From contig CAMWXD010000002.1 of NCBI GenBank assembly GCA_947178105.1, forward strand, positions 113,924 to 177,923: a stretch of 64,000 nucleotides of DNA. Reading direction: 5' to 3'. This DNA comes from an uncultured Eubacterium sp. GTDB lineage: Bacteria; Bacillota; Clostridia; Lachnospirales; Lachnospiraceae. Below the pieces are notes generated by a model, which made no database searches, had not been told where the DNA came from, and saw only the letters and a program-made list of their open reading frames with translations. This document shows positions 23,399 to 31,600 of this stretch, piece by piece (the first letter of the stretch is position 1; each line of letters opens with the position of its first letter). The position numbers and the translations under genes are program-made.

Positions 23399-25528
23399 AT
23401 GGATAAAAGGTCATTGTCAGCAGTTCCACGGCCATCGCTTACAAAAAAGAATAAACAAATGCTCCTGCTTGTGCCGCATATGAGCTATCTGGCAACGGCA
23501 GAAAGGCGGGAAATAAACGGGGAAGATACGCTGATCATTAATTTTTTCCATGCGGAGGAAAAAGAACTGAAACCAGAATTTCGCACATTTTGCCAGATGG
23601 ATGATTATATTACACAGGATCTGTCAATGGATAAAACGAAGTGGAAAACGGGGGCCATCAATCACCTTACCGGTTATCTGTACTGGTACCGGAATAGCGG
23701 GAACATTGTCATAGCTTCTATCAGGGAAAGAAATAAGATACTCGGTTTTCTCCGTGATTTCAGAAAAAAGAATGGGATCAGCGACCATGAGACAGTTATT
23801 CCAAAAGGGGCTGCAGTTGATTCAGAAATTGAGAGAAGGATTGACGAGTACCAGGACACGATCAAAAAGTGGAAACTGCAAAAAAAGCACAGGGAGGAAA
23901 AAGCTGACATCGATCTGCAGATGCAAAAGTTTGGAGAGCTTCCTGCTGATTATGGCCAGTTTGTAAAAGATGTGGTATTTGATAACGAGAACTATATTAT
24001 TTACAGCAGGGCAAAAGCAAGGGCTTACTGTACAAAATGCGGGCACGAGTTTGAGGTCAGGAAAGACGGGTTGTACCATAAAAAAATTGCCATATGGAAC
24101 GATACGGATGAAATCAGCCATAACAGGACAGTGCGCTGCCCATACTGCAATAAATATTTGAAATGTAAAAGCGAGGGCATTGGCAGGAAGAATCTTTTTG
24201 CGGTCCAGTGGAGCGTGCTGGTTCAAAAATACGGTGAGGAAGTGCTGGTAAGGTATTTCTGCCATACAAAAGATTTTCAGAATGATTTTCATAATCCAGA
24301 AGTAAAGAGCATTGAGAAGTTCAGGACGGTACATTCTGCTGAAAAGCCAAGAGACTTTGAATGGTGCAGGTATAAAAGCACGGCAGAAATTAGATGGTGC
24401 AATTTTAAGGAGCGAAGCTACGTCTATTACCAACCTCCCGAAATGGATGTGCCAAGAAGCGCCGTGCTTTATAACAGGGATCTTTTGGAAACGGTTGCAG
24501 GAACCTGCATGAAATACAGCGCGGTGGATCTTTTTGTGAATAATGTAGCGGAAACGATCCATGTTTCCGGCAGTTCGCGCTATATAGGGCAGGGTGGCAA
24601 TATCCTTGCAAAACCATGGTGCATAGACTGGTATTTTAATGCCTACCGGAAAACGCCGTATCTGGAGCAACTGTTAAAGGTAGGATTTTATAAAATAGTA
24701 CAAGCGGTACTGAAAGACAGGGACTGCCCGGAATTTAAAAATGGCAGGACAGTTACGGAAACGCTCGGGATAAACAGGCTGCAGTTCCGTATGCTCAGGC
24801 AGATCGGGAACCCATCCGTAAGGGATGTGATGATACTCCGGTACGCAGGGGAAATCAGGCAGGAAGATTTTTATATGCTCCGCCATATCCATGATGACGG
24901 CTATGGCAAAATGTATGAAAAATACCTGGATATGCGGCAGTACACAACCATTTATAAACTGAAAAAATACTTAGGGAAACAGAAGGTTATACATGACAGG
25001 GATTATTTTGATTATGTCAAATGGCTGGAAGAAATGGGATATGACCTGCACAATGAATTTAACCTGTACCCAGGGAATTTCAAAAAAGCGCATGATGAAA
25101 AATCGAAAGAGCACATCAGGTTTCAGGGCCAGAAAGCGGCAGAGGAAATTCGGCGTTTTAACAGTATACTGAAAAAACTCAGGGAAAAAGTTTCGGATAC
25201 AGATCCTGTAAATTTAAAGGTAAAAGGGTTATTCATAAGGATGCCGGAAAATCTGGATGAACTGAAAAAAGAGGGCGAGTGCCTGCACCACTGTGTTGGA
25301 AATTACAGGGATAAAGTAGCAAGGGGAGAGACCATGATTTTCTTTATCAGAAAGGAAGATGAGCCAGAGAAACCATATTTTACTTTAGAGTGGAAGGGAA
25401 AAGTTATCCAATGCAGAGGGTTCCGCAACTGTGATATGACGCCGGAAGTCAAAGCGTTCGCGACGCTGTTTCAGGAAAAAATGGAAGAGTATGAAAATGC
25501 ACCGCAGAAGCATAGAAAGGCGGGATAA
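23399..25528 (+). CDS. PcfJ-like protein
   Basis: A 709-residue protein. The C-terminal third carries the PcfJ-like domain signature GECLHHCVGNYRDKVARGETMIFFIR, with EKPYFTLEWKGKVIQCRGFRN after it. A central zinc ribbon (CTKCGHEFEVRKDG, CPYCNKYLKC) lies at about 205-260. The molecular role is unknown; the name comes from the pCF10 conjugative plasmid, where PcfJ follows PcfK. ATG 23399 has GGAGG upstream. It is the largest early gene after the nuclease. Confidence 0.85.
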   Translation: MDKRSLSAVPRPSLTKKNKQMLLLVPHMSYLATAERREINGEDTLIINFFHAEEKELKPEFRTFCQMDDYITQDLSMDKTKWKTGAINHLTGYLYWYRNSGNIVIASIRERNKILGFLRDFRKKNGISDHETVIPKGAAVDSEIERRIDEYQDTIKKWKLQKKHREEKADIDLQMQKFGELPADYGQFVKDVVFDNENYIIYSRAKARAYCTKCGHEFEVRKDGLYHKKIAIWNDTDEISHNRTVRCPYCNKYLKCKSEGIGRKNLFAVQWSVLVQKYGEEVLVRYFCHTKDFQNDFHNPEVKSIEKFRTVHSAEKPRDFEWCRYKSTAEIRWCNFKERSYVYYQPPEMDVPRSAVLYNRDLLETVAGTCMKYSAVDLFVNNVAETIHVSGSSRYIGQGGNILAKPWCIDWYFNAYRKTPYLEQLLKVGFYKIVQAVLKDRDCPEFKNGRTVTETLGINRLQFRMLRQIGNPSVRDVMILRYAGEIRQEDFYMLRHIHDDGYGKMYEKYLDMRQYTTIYKLKKYLGKQKVIHDRDYFDYVKWLEEMGYDLHNEFNLYPGNFKKAHDEKSKEHIRFQGQKAAEEIRRFNSILKKLREKVSDTDPVNLKVKGLFIRMPENLDELKKEGECLHHCVGNYRDKVARGETMIFFIRKEDEPEKPYFTLEWKGKVIQCRGFRNCDMTPEVKAFATLFQEKMEEYENAPQKHRKAG

Positions 25529-25529
25529 A

Positions 25530-25778
25530 ATGAAAAACAAGGCAAGAAAGCCTATACTTAAGAAGAAAACTTATTTGAAGTACGGTTTTGTAGTCATGGA
25601 ACATGAAGGCTGTTTCTGCCCAAGATGTGGGGATATTCTGAATGCTGGGCCTGATTATCAGCCAAGGTATTGCAGCCAATGTGGGCAGAAAATGAATTTT
25701 GCAGGAATTGTATGGACGGAAGATAAACAGTTAGGATTTGCAGAAAGGAGGGAGCCTTACGAACCGGTCAAAAATTGA
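25530..25778 (+). CDS. Small zinc-ribbon protein
   Basis: An 82-residue basic protein with one four-cysteine ribbon, CPRCGDIL and CSQCGQKM. The ATG at 25530 follows the PcfJ stop almost directly. Its 3' end overlaps the start of the Gp37/Gp68 gene. Function unknown. Confidence 0.7.
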   Translation: MKNKARKPILKKKTYLKYGFVVMEHEGCFCPRCGDILNAGPDYQPRYCSQCGQKMNFAGIVWTEDKQLGFAERREPYEPVKN

Positions 25779-26802
25779 ATGGTGCGACCACACATGGAAT
25801 CCTGTTACTGGATGCAGGCATAACTGCAGTTACTGCTATGCAAGGCGGATGACAGCCAGGTTTTCCGGGGATGTCAGGCTAAACAAAATGGCAAAGAAAG
25901 ATTATAAGCTGGTGCCGGCAGCAGACAAAGGCGCAGATCTGTATGAGTTGGATGCGCCTATGATGAATGAAACGGGAAACCCGCTGGCATACCCGTTTGG
26001 ATTTGAGCCTACGCTGCACAGATACCGGATGGACATGCTGAAAAAACTGAAAATGGGAAACAACATTTTTGTTGGCGCCATGTCAGATGTCTTTGGCGCC
26101 TGGGTGCCAGATCGCTGGCTGGATGATATTTTTGCAGCGTGTGAAAAATATCCGGTACATAATTACCTGTTTTTGACAAAGAACGTGGAGAGGTATGCGG
26201 CATACGGCGTACCTTGCGGGTCTGATAATATGTGGTATGGAACAAGTATTACAAGAGAAAGCGAGGCGTGCAGGTGGAACCAGCTTCCCGCAGGATGCCG
26301 GACATTTGCAAGCATAGAGCCGCTTTTAGAAGATATAGAGCCAGAGAAACACAATATCATGTTCCGGCAGGTTGATTGGGTCATCATTGGAGCAGAAACA
26401 GGACGGAATAAAGATAAAGTGGTTCCTGCTTCTGACTGGATCTGGAAGATCGTAAAGGAAGCCAGCCATGCAGGAATCCCGGTGTTTATGAAAGACAGCC
26501 TGATCCCGATTATCGGTGAAGAGAATATGCGGCGGGAGTATCCGGCAGGGCTGCAGAGGAAAGCGGTCAGCGCAAAAATGGAGAAAAAATTGTTTGCTTC
26601 GTGCGCCCTCTGTAAAGGATATATGCGAAAAAGCCTTATGGTAGCCTTATCCGCGCGGTCTATGCGGGGCGAGCAGCCGAAACAGTTTGGGTTTATGTGT
26701 AAGGAATGTTTTCGCAAATTTTGTGAAGATTGCAGTATTGCAATGCCTGTCCTTGCCGGGCTGTCAGAGCATGGTGTTGCAGGAAAAGCGGATAGGTTAT
26801 GA
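25759..26802 (+). CDS. Phage Gp37/Gp68 family protein (DUF5131), probable ACG start
   Basis: A roughly 347-residue protein of the Gp37/Gp68 family: SKIEWCDHTWNPVTGCRHNCSYCYARRM has a CX3CX2C cluster as in radical-SAM enzymes, followed by FGFEPTLH, IFVGAMSDVFG, YLFLTKN, WYGTSI and IEPLLEDI, which are typical. The biochemical role is not known. No ATG exists near the conserved start: ACG at 25759 lies six bases after GGAGGG and gives the usual N-terminus (xNRSKIEW). A TTG at 25738 would add seven residues and lacks a good site. A C-terminal CxxC...CxxC ribbon ends the protein. Confidence 0.85.
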   Translation, partial: TNRSKIEWCDHTWNPVTGCRHNCSYCYARRMTARFSGDVRLNKMAKKDYKLVPAADKGADLYELDAPMMNETGNPLAYPFGFEPTLHRYRMDMLKKLKMGNNIFVGAMSDVFGAWVPDRWLDDIFAACEKYPVHNYLFLTKNVERYAAYGVPCGSDNMWYGTSITRESEACRWNQLPAGCRTFASIEPLLEDIEPEKHNIMFRQVDWVIIGAETGRNKDKVVPASDWIWKIVKEASHAGIPVFMKDSLIPIIGEENMRREYPAGLQRKAVSAKMEKKLFASCALCKGYMRKSLMVALSARSMRGEQPKQFGFMCKECFRKFCEDCSIAMPVLAGLSEHGVAGKADRL

Positions 26803-27110
26803 AGAAAGGGATGAGAGTTATGACGAAAAAAAGGAGCTGCAGACGGACAGTGGATGAAAACAGAATACACGATAAGGCTGTAAAGATGCGTAAGATGACT
26901 GATGAACAACTGGTGCATTATGTAGAGGATATGGTGGAAAAAGCAAGAAGCGAGGGCTTTCATCAGGGAAAAGCGAGAGCATCAGCTCCAAAGTCCAGCA
27001 TTTCGTCTGTTTTAGATGAAATTGGAGAGATAAAAGGAATTGGAGAGGCAAAGCTGCGTGAGATAGGGGCTGTGCTGAAAAAGCGGCTGGAAGGTGATAG
27101 CTGTGCATGA
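26799..27110 (+). CDS. Small helix-hairpin-helix protein
   Basis: A 103-residue basic protein; EIGEIKGIGEAKLREIGAVL is a helix-hairpin-helix of the kind that binds DNA backbone without sequence preference. The ATG overlaps the stop of the previous gene (ATGA). An internal ATG at 26820 behind AAAGGG is an alternative. It precedes the resolvase, so a role in recombination or replication is plausible. Confidence 0.65.
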   Translation: MKKGMRVMTKKRSCRRTVDENRIHDKAVKMRKMTDEQLVHYVEDMVEKARSEGFHQGKARASAPKSSISSVLDEIGEIKGIGEAKLREIGAVLKKRLEGDSCA

Positions 27111-27780
27111 CCTGAAAAGGCAGATCATCGGGAAGCGCAGTAAAGAATCCGGAGAATTATTTGAACGCTGGCTGTCCTGTGCATGTGAGTTTTACCGGGC
27201 AAAAGGGCTTGCCCATATAGAGAAAACACCAGAACCATTCCATATTACGGGAAAAGACAGCAGCGGGACGGTCCGGGGATATTATGAAAAGAAAGGGCAG
27301 CCTGATTATAAAGGGATTCTATGCGACGGCACAGGGATTATGTTTGAGGCGAAACATACAGATTCTGACAGAATAAACCAAAGTGTGGTTACAGACACGC
27401 AATGGAAGGATCTTGATATCTATGAGCAGTTTGGAGCCCATTGTTATGTCATAGTATCTATCAGGCTTGAAAAATTTTACCGGGTGCCGTGGAATGCATG
27501 GAAACGCATGAAAGAACTGTTCGGGCATAAATACATGAATGAACAGGAATTGCTGCCATACCGTCTGCAGGAAAAGCAGAAGACAATACTAATACTGGAA
27601 GGAGTGGAATTAAACGGTGAAGATAGAGAAAACAGAACTTGCCGGCAGGATTGCCAAACTGAAAAGCGTAGTGCCGAAGAAAACGAATATTCCGGCCTTA
27701 CAGGGCATTTTAGTCCGGGACGGTTATCTGACTGCAAGCAACCTGGAAATGACCGTCAGGGCGAAAATAGAGGGCGCTGA
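27103..27780 (+). CDS. recU: RecU-like Holliday junction resolvase with out-of-family tail
   Basis: A 225-residue protein. Residues 1-about 170 match RecU: KRSKESGELFERWL, GQPDYKGIL, the nuclease core IMFEAKHTD, the GAHCYVIVSI strand and FYRVPWNAWKRM. It should resolve or trim branched DNA during phage replication. The GTG at 27103 follows AAGGTG. The last 54 residues are read in another frame of the sliding clamp gene, which starts at 27617, so the overlap is 164 bases. That tail is polar and without pattern. Confidence 0.82.
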   Translation: MHDLKRQIIGKRSKESGELFERWLSCACEFYRAKGLAHIEKTPEPFHITGKDSSGTVRGYYEKKGQPDYKGILCDGTGIMFEAKHTDSDRINQSVVTDTQWKDLDIYEQFGAHCYVIVSIRLEKFYRVPWNAWKRMKELFGHKYMNEQELLPYRLQEKQKTILILEGVELNGEDRENRTCRQDCQTEKRSAEENEYSGLTGHFSPGRLSDCKQPGNDRQGENRGR

Positions 27781-28669
27781 GGGCGAAATATTCCTGATCC
27801 CGTCAAAAGCGTTTGACCTGATCGGGAACCTCCCGGATGGGGAAGTGGAGATTTCTCCGGGAAAGAAAAATACAATTATGATCAAGGCTGAGAAGATCAA
27901 AAATAAGTACCAGACACTGGAGCCGGAAACATTTCCTGTAACTGGCGTGTGTGGGGACGATGATAAGGAGGCTATGATTGACAGCAGCCTGCTGTTATCT
28001 TCCATGAAGCGGGTATCTTATGCGATACCAGCTATGCCGTCCAATCCCACGATGTCTGCACTCTGCCTGAGGGCAGACGATGGGATGTTAAATTTTGTTG
28101 GCCTGGACGGGCATGTGCTTGCATGGGATCGGACAGCCTATGAAGGGCAGTTTGAACTTCTTATTCCTAAAAATACCGTTGAGAAGCTGCTTTCCATAGG
28201 AATGTCCGGAGATGTGTCGGTGCGGCATAATAAAAACGGTGCAGCGTTCATCACAGAAGATTATGAAGTATATACCAGGATTGTAGATGGAAAATATTTT
28301 GGGTATGAAAAGATGTTTCACCAGATGCCAATACATACAGAGGTTGCAAGAGCTGAATTTCTGGAAGCCATGATACGCGCAAAAATGTGTACAGAGGAAA
28401 AATGCCCGGCCAGGTTTGAAATCTCAGGCAGTGAAATGAATATCAGCATCCGAGATGATACGACTGATTACAATGAAACCATCCTGTTAAAAAGGGAATT
28501 GGCAGAGCCGATGGTAATTGGATTTGACGCCAGGCTGGTTGTTGATACGCTGAAAGCGTTTGACTGCAAAAATGTCAAAATACAGATGGCAAGTCCGAAA
28601 AACCCTATGATTGTGGAAGCGGAGGACAGCGATTTTAAAGCGATCGTCCTTCCTGTAGCAATAAATTAG
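27617..28669 (+). CDS. Phage DNA polymerase III beta subunit (sliding clamp)
   Basis: A 350-residue protein with the layout of DnaN: N-terminal KIEKTELAGRIAKLKSVVPKKTNIPALQGILV, the central SSMKRVSYAIPAMPSNPTMSALCLRADDGMLNFVGLDGHVLAW (usual TD/SD positions), and the C-terminal ILLKRELAEPMVIGFDARLVVDTLKAF with MASPKNPMIVE, close to the normal clamp end. It should hold a polymerase on DNA; no phage polymerase is in view, so it may recruit the host enzyme. The GTG follows GGAAGGAGTGG. Confidence 0.88.
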   Translation: MKIEKTELAGRIAKLKSVVPKKTNIPALQGILVRDGYLTASNLEMTVRAKIEGAEGEIFLIPSKAFDLIGNLPDGEVEISPGKKNTIMIKAEKIKNKYQTLEPETFPVTGVCGDDDKEAMIDSSLLLSSMKRVSYAIPAMPSNPTMSALCLRADDGMLNFVGLDGHVLAWDRTAYEGQFELLIPKNTVEKLLSIGMSGDVSVRHNKNGAAFITEDYEVYTRIVDGKYFGYEKMFHQMPIHTEVARAEFLEAMIRAKMCTEEKCPARFEISGSEMNISIRDDTTDYNETILLKRELAEPMVIGFDARLVVDTLKAFDCKNVKIQMASPKNPMIVEAEDSDFKAIVLPVAIN

Positions 28670-28779
28670 CGCCTTGCAGCCAAGGATTAGTCCATGCAGT
28701 GGTTGGCTGGCCTTAGAGGAAAACCATATCACAAATACAGAAAGGGCGGGTCGGCGCTGCCGCCCGGAAAGGAGCACAT

Positions 28780-29004
28780 ATGAATATTGAAAATTTGGAA
28801 AGGGCAAATGAAATACAAAAAAGGATGAAGGAACTGGAAAAGGTAAGGGGATGGATGGAGGAAAAAGACAGGAGTATTTATCTGCTGGCACGCGGATGCA
28901 ATGTAAATGAATCCGTAAAGGTTTCTTCCGATGCCAGGAGCCTGCTTTATGGATTAAGTATCGGGGAACATAAGAGGCTTCAGGAAGAATTTGAGAAACT
29001 ATAG
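28780..29004 (+). CDS. Small coiled-coil protein, unknown
   Basis: A 74-residue, highly charged helical protein (NLERANEIQKRMKELEKVRGWMEEKDRS). The ATG follows AAAGGAGCACAT. The 110 bases before it contain a GGGCGG/CCGCCC hairpin and no other gene. Confidence 0.6.
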   Translation: MNIENLERANEIQKRMKELEKVRGWMEEKDRSIYLLARGCNVNESVKVSSDARSLLYGLSIGEHKRLQEEFEKL

Positions 29005-29015
29005 GAGGGCATAGC

Positions 29016-29066
29016 GTGAAGGCTGTCACGAAATATCTGGGAAGTAAGTGGGGTATTGCAGAATGA
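29016..29066 (+). pseudogene. First 16 codons of a D12-class adenine methylase, remnant
   Basis: A GTG at 29016, seven bases after AGGAGGG, reads MKAVTKYLGSKWGIAE and stops. This is the usual N-terminus of Dam/D12-type phage adenine methyltransferases (xxxxKYLGSKWxIA), whose SAM-binding FxGSG motif would come about 15 residues later. The rest of the gene is gone. Its TGA overlaps the ATG of the next gene (ATGA), so the stub may now couple translation. Confidence 0.6.
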
Positions 29067-29278
29067 ATGATAAAGAAAAAATAAATAAATGGCTGGAAGA
29101 ACACGATGGGGATGATTACTGCGAGTACTGTATTTATGGAAATGAATGCGAGGGCCTGACTTATGATTCGCTGGGGCCAATAGAGCCGCCGTGCTGCAGC
29201 ACAGACCTGGAGGGGCTGCTGGATACAGAGGCGATCTTGATGGATATTGCAGAAAATACAGAAAGAGAGGGATTTTAA
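29063..29278 (+). CDS. Small acidic cysteine-containing protein
   Basis: A 71-residue protein with CEYCIYGNEC and PPCC, which together could hold one metal ion. It starts at the ATG that overlaps the methylase remnant and ends overlapping the next gene by one base (TAATG). Function unknown. Confidence 0.6.
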   Translation: MNDKEKINKWLEEHDGDDYCEYCIYGNECEGLTYDSLGPIEPPCCSTDLEGLLDTEAILMDIAENTEREGF

Positions 29279-29478
29279 TGGCACACAAAGAAAAATATTG
29301 CGTGTACTGGCATTGTGAGAGAAATGGGGGAACGACTTGCTGGGACTGGGGGAATAAATGGGCGGGAATGATATGCCCAAATGATGAAAGGTGTGAAAAA
29401 TACCGTACCTGTGCAAATTGTAATGGCGTCATGGGAAAGTGCCGGACGTACCAGAAAGTAAAACGGGGCGAATTGTGA
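29278..29478 (+). CDS. Small cysteine-rich protein
   Basis: A 66-residue protein with eight cysteines (YCVYWHCER, TTCWDWG, ICPNDERCEKYRTCANCNG, GKCRTY) and many tryptophans and tyrosines. Probably one or two metal sites. The ATG overlaps the previous stop and AGAGAGGG lies upstream. Function unknown. Confidence 0.6.
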   Translation: MAHKEKYCVYWHCERNGGTTCWDWGNKWAGMICPNDERCEKYRTCANCNGVMGKCRTYQKVKRGEL

Positions 29479-29921
29479 TGGATAAAAAAGGCCATTTATG
29501 GTTTTTCTTCCAGTTCCTTCAAGAAGTTGAGAAAGGGATGTCTAAAGAAGAAGAAAAACAGGTGATGATAGAAAAAGCCATTAATTTAAAACTGATGTGT
29601 GATTATGTTGTCAGCTGTTCCTATGGTGACATTGTGCTGATTATCTGCATGTTGCACGATTATGTAAAAATGCTAGATGAGTTACGGTCGGATGATATAC
29701 AGTACCAGGCATATTACCGCAAAAAGTTTATGGAGATGGCAGACAGGCTGGCGGTACAGATTGGCTATGATTATGATGAAGCAGTAGAAAAGTGCAGAAA
29801 AAAACAGCAGAAGCAGGAAAGCAATAGCGATATTGGGGAAGATGGGCTGTCACAGCTTATTAGACGGGATTTCAAAGCATCGAAGAAAATAGAGAAGGGA
29901 GCAGAAGCTGGTGGGAAATAA
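29478..29921 (+). CDS. Phage protein of unknown function
   Basis: A 147-residue helical protein; MDKKGHLWFFFQFLQEVEKGMSKEEEKQVMIEKAINLKL, then a hydrophobic GDIVLIICMLHDYVKML helix and a Lys/Gln/Glu-rich tail. The ATG overlaps the stop of the previous gene (GTGATG). Confidence 0.6.
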   Translation: MDKKGHLWFFFQFLQEVEKGMSKEEEKQVMIEKAINLKLMCDYVVSCSYGDIVLIICMLHDYVKMLDELRSDDIQYQAYYRKKFMEMADRLAVQIGYDYDEAVEKCRKKQQKQESNSDIGEDGLSQLIRRDFKASKKIEKGAEAGGK

Positions 29922-30093
29922 TGAAATAGAAATCAGGAAAGACTGCTTTGGATATCAAGAAAAAGGCGGTTTTCCAAGCTGCACAGCATTAAAAGAATTG
30001 TACTGTAAAAAAGAGGAATGTGTGTTTTACAAGCATAAATCCAACAGGTCTGGAAAGGGGATGGGACAGGATGCAGCAAGCGGCCGATGCTGA
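29911..30093 (+). CDS. Small cysteine-containing phage protein
   Basis: A 60-residue protein from a GTG at 29911. KDCFGYQEKGGFPSCTALKELYCKKEECVFYK has a CX13CX7CX4C pattern seen in many small phage proteins of Firmicutes with no known function. It overlaps the genes on both sides. Confidence 0.55.
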   Translation: MGNNEIEIRKDCFGYQEKGGFPSCTALKELYCKKEECVFYKHKSNRSGKGMGQDAASGRC

Positions 30094-30778
30094 TGAAACG
30101 AAGCGAAGAAAAGCAAGGGAGCTGAGATACAGAAAACCTATTGTAAAAAACTTGAATATAGACAGAATACGGGAAGAACTATATGACATAATGAGTGCAT
30201 GTGAGGATGTCCGGTACTATTTTGATGAGGATGAAGAAACTCTGATCAATGCCCTTGATGGGGATGAAGATGAAGCGTTTGAATTCAAAATGATGTTTGC
30301 TGATTTGTGCGCAGAGTGTGAACGAATGCAGGAAGATCTCGGCGAAGAATATGTGTTTGAATATTTTGACCTATTTTTTGTTGCGATTGGAGCTGGGGAT
30401 TCTGAAGGTGGTCTGCTTGGCTTTGATTCTTATGAACAGGATTATTTTGGGCTGCAATGCACAGATGGTTTTGCATTACAGGAGAGCACAAAGAAATTAA
30501 AGAGACTGACAAAAGACCAGCTGATAGATGCGGCACATACATGTTTTCAGATCTATCATTCATACATGGGTCTTCGGCATAGATATGACTGCCTGAAAGC
30601 GGCAATGGATATCATACGGGATGAAAACACTGGGTATCTGCAGATGGTAAAGAAAATAGATGAAATGTATGAAAAGGCTGATAAAGAATCTTTTGGGTTT
30701 CGATATCAGTTCACCAAAGAGGTACAGGAACTTGACCGGATATTAGAGTGCATGCCGCAGGAAGCATGGATTCAGTAA
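30071..30778 (+). CDS. Acidic phage protein of unknown function
   Basis: A 235-residue protein. A basic start is followed by a strongly acidic segment (YYFDEDEETLINALDGDEDEAFEFKMMFADLCAECERMQEDLGEEY) and then a helical half. No family is recognised. The ATG at 30071 overlaps the previous gene by 23 bases, with GGGACAGG just upstream. Confidence 0.6.
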   Translation: MQQAADADETKRRKARELRYRKPIVKNLNIDRIREELYDIMSACEDVRYYFDEDEETLINALDGDEDEAFEFKMMFADLCAECERMQEDLGEEYVFEYFDLFFVAIGAGDSEGGLLGFDSYEQDYFGLQCTDGFALQESTKKLKRLTKDQLIDAAHTCFQIYHSYMGLRHRYDCLKAAMDIIRDENTGYLQMVKKIDEMYEKADKESFGFRYQFTKEVQELDRILECMPQEAWIQ

Positions 30779-30829
30779 ATAAAGGAGCGTTAAAACGACA
30801 GATCAGAAAAATTTAAGGAGTACAGATAA

Positions 30830-31030
30830 ATGGTGATTCATGGAAATCAGTACAATGTAAAAAATGGCGCGATACATGACAAAGGCGGAAAAGAAATAAA
30901 AGGGGTATTGGAATTTATAACACCTACCATACAAGAGTGGACAGGTGGGGATACAACTGTTTTTTCGATGCCATACCGCTTTAAATATAGCGCAGATGAA
31001 GCAGCCTTACAGAACTTTCTGGATCGATAG
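30830..31030 (+). CDS. Small phage protein, unknown
   Basis: A 66-residue protein (VIHGNQYNVKNGAIHDKGGKEIKGVLEFITPTIQEWTGGDTTVFSMP). The ATG follows AAGGAG at a longer distance than usual. No family is recognised. Confidence 0.5.
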   Translation: MVIHGNQYNVKNGAIHDKGGKEIKGVLEFITPTIQEWTGGDTTVFSMPYRFKYSADEAALQNFLDR

Positions 31031-31118
31031 AGAAACGCCCAGATTTGTCAGTTATGGCAATGATGAAAAGAAGAACAAAAATGATGCAGCATGGATGATC
31101 AGAAGGGAGGAATCCTTT

Positions 31119-31304
31119 ATGGAAGCATTAGGATACAGAAATTTTTGCATGGCCTGTCGTTATAGTAGGAATGAAAACGGAGAAATGGTATGCAAAGGAA
31201 AAAACAGCAGTTTTTATGGACTTCCAGTTAAGAATGTACTGAATGCACCGTGTATTAAAAAGAAGCTGGAAGATCAGCAATCGAGGAATGAGGATAAGTT
31301 ATGA
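31119..31304 (+). CDS. Small cysteine-containing protein
   Basis: A 61-residue protein, starting six bases after GGGAGGAA. FCMACRYSRNENGEMVC and a later PCIKKK give four cysteines. The reading frame is open further upstream but no good start lies there. It overlaps the next gene by four bases (ATGA). Confidence 0.55.
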   Translation: MEALGYRNFCMACRYSRNENGEMVCKGKNSSFYGLPVKNVLNAPCIKKKLEDQQSRNEDKL

Positions 31305-31504
31305 TATGTTCGATCTGTGGAAGGAAACTGAGCAATCCCAAAAGCATAGAATTGGGTTATGGACCGGTTTGCTATGGAAAAGTATCTGGCGGTCCCAAGA
31401 TAAAAAAGAAAGCAAAGGCCGCGATTTCTCGTCCGCAAGCAGAATGCCCCTGCTATGATATACCAGGTCAGATGAATCTTGAAGATTATCTTATGGATTC
31501 ATAA
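31301..31504 (+). CDS. DUF6011-like zinc-ribbon protein
   Basis: A 67-residue protein. CSICGRKLSNPKSIELGYGPVC is the signature of a small family in which the two cysteine pairs surround a SxELGYGPxC loop. It is common in actinobacterial and Firmicute phages and its role is unknown. It is the last gene of the early block. Confidence 0.7.
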   Translation: MICSICGRKLSNPKSIELGYGPVCYGKVSGGPKIKKKAKAAISRPQAECPCYDIPGQMNLEDYLMDS

Positions 31505-31550
31505 TGGAAAAAGGAGAGTGCTTTCGCAACCCTCCAACAGACAATTATAT

Positions 31551-31569
31551 TCTATCACAAGCTGATAGA
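31551..31569 (+). promoter_or_regulatory. Inverted repeat before the late regulator gene
   Basis: TCTATCA (31551-31557), loop CAAGC, TGATAGA (31563-31569). It lies about 30 bases before the ArpU start without a U-run, so an operator or an mRNA structure is more likely than a terminator. Confidence 0.45.
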
Positions 31570-31600
31570 AAATAGAAGTAAAATCAGGGAGGGCGATAGC

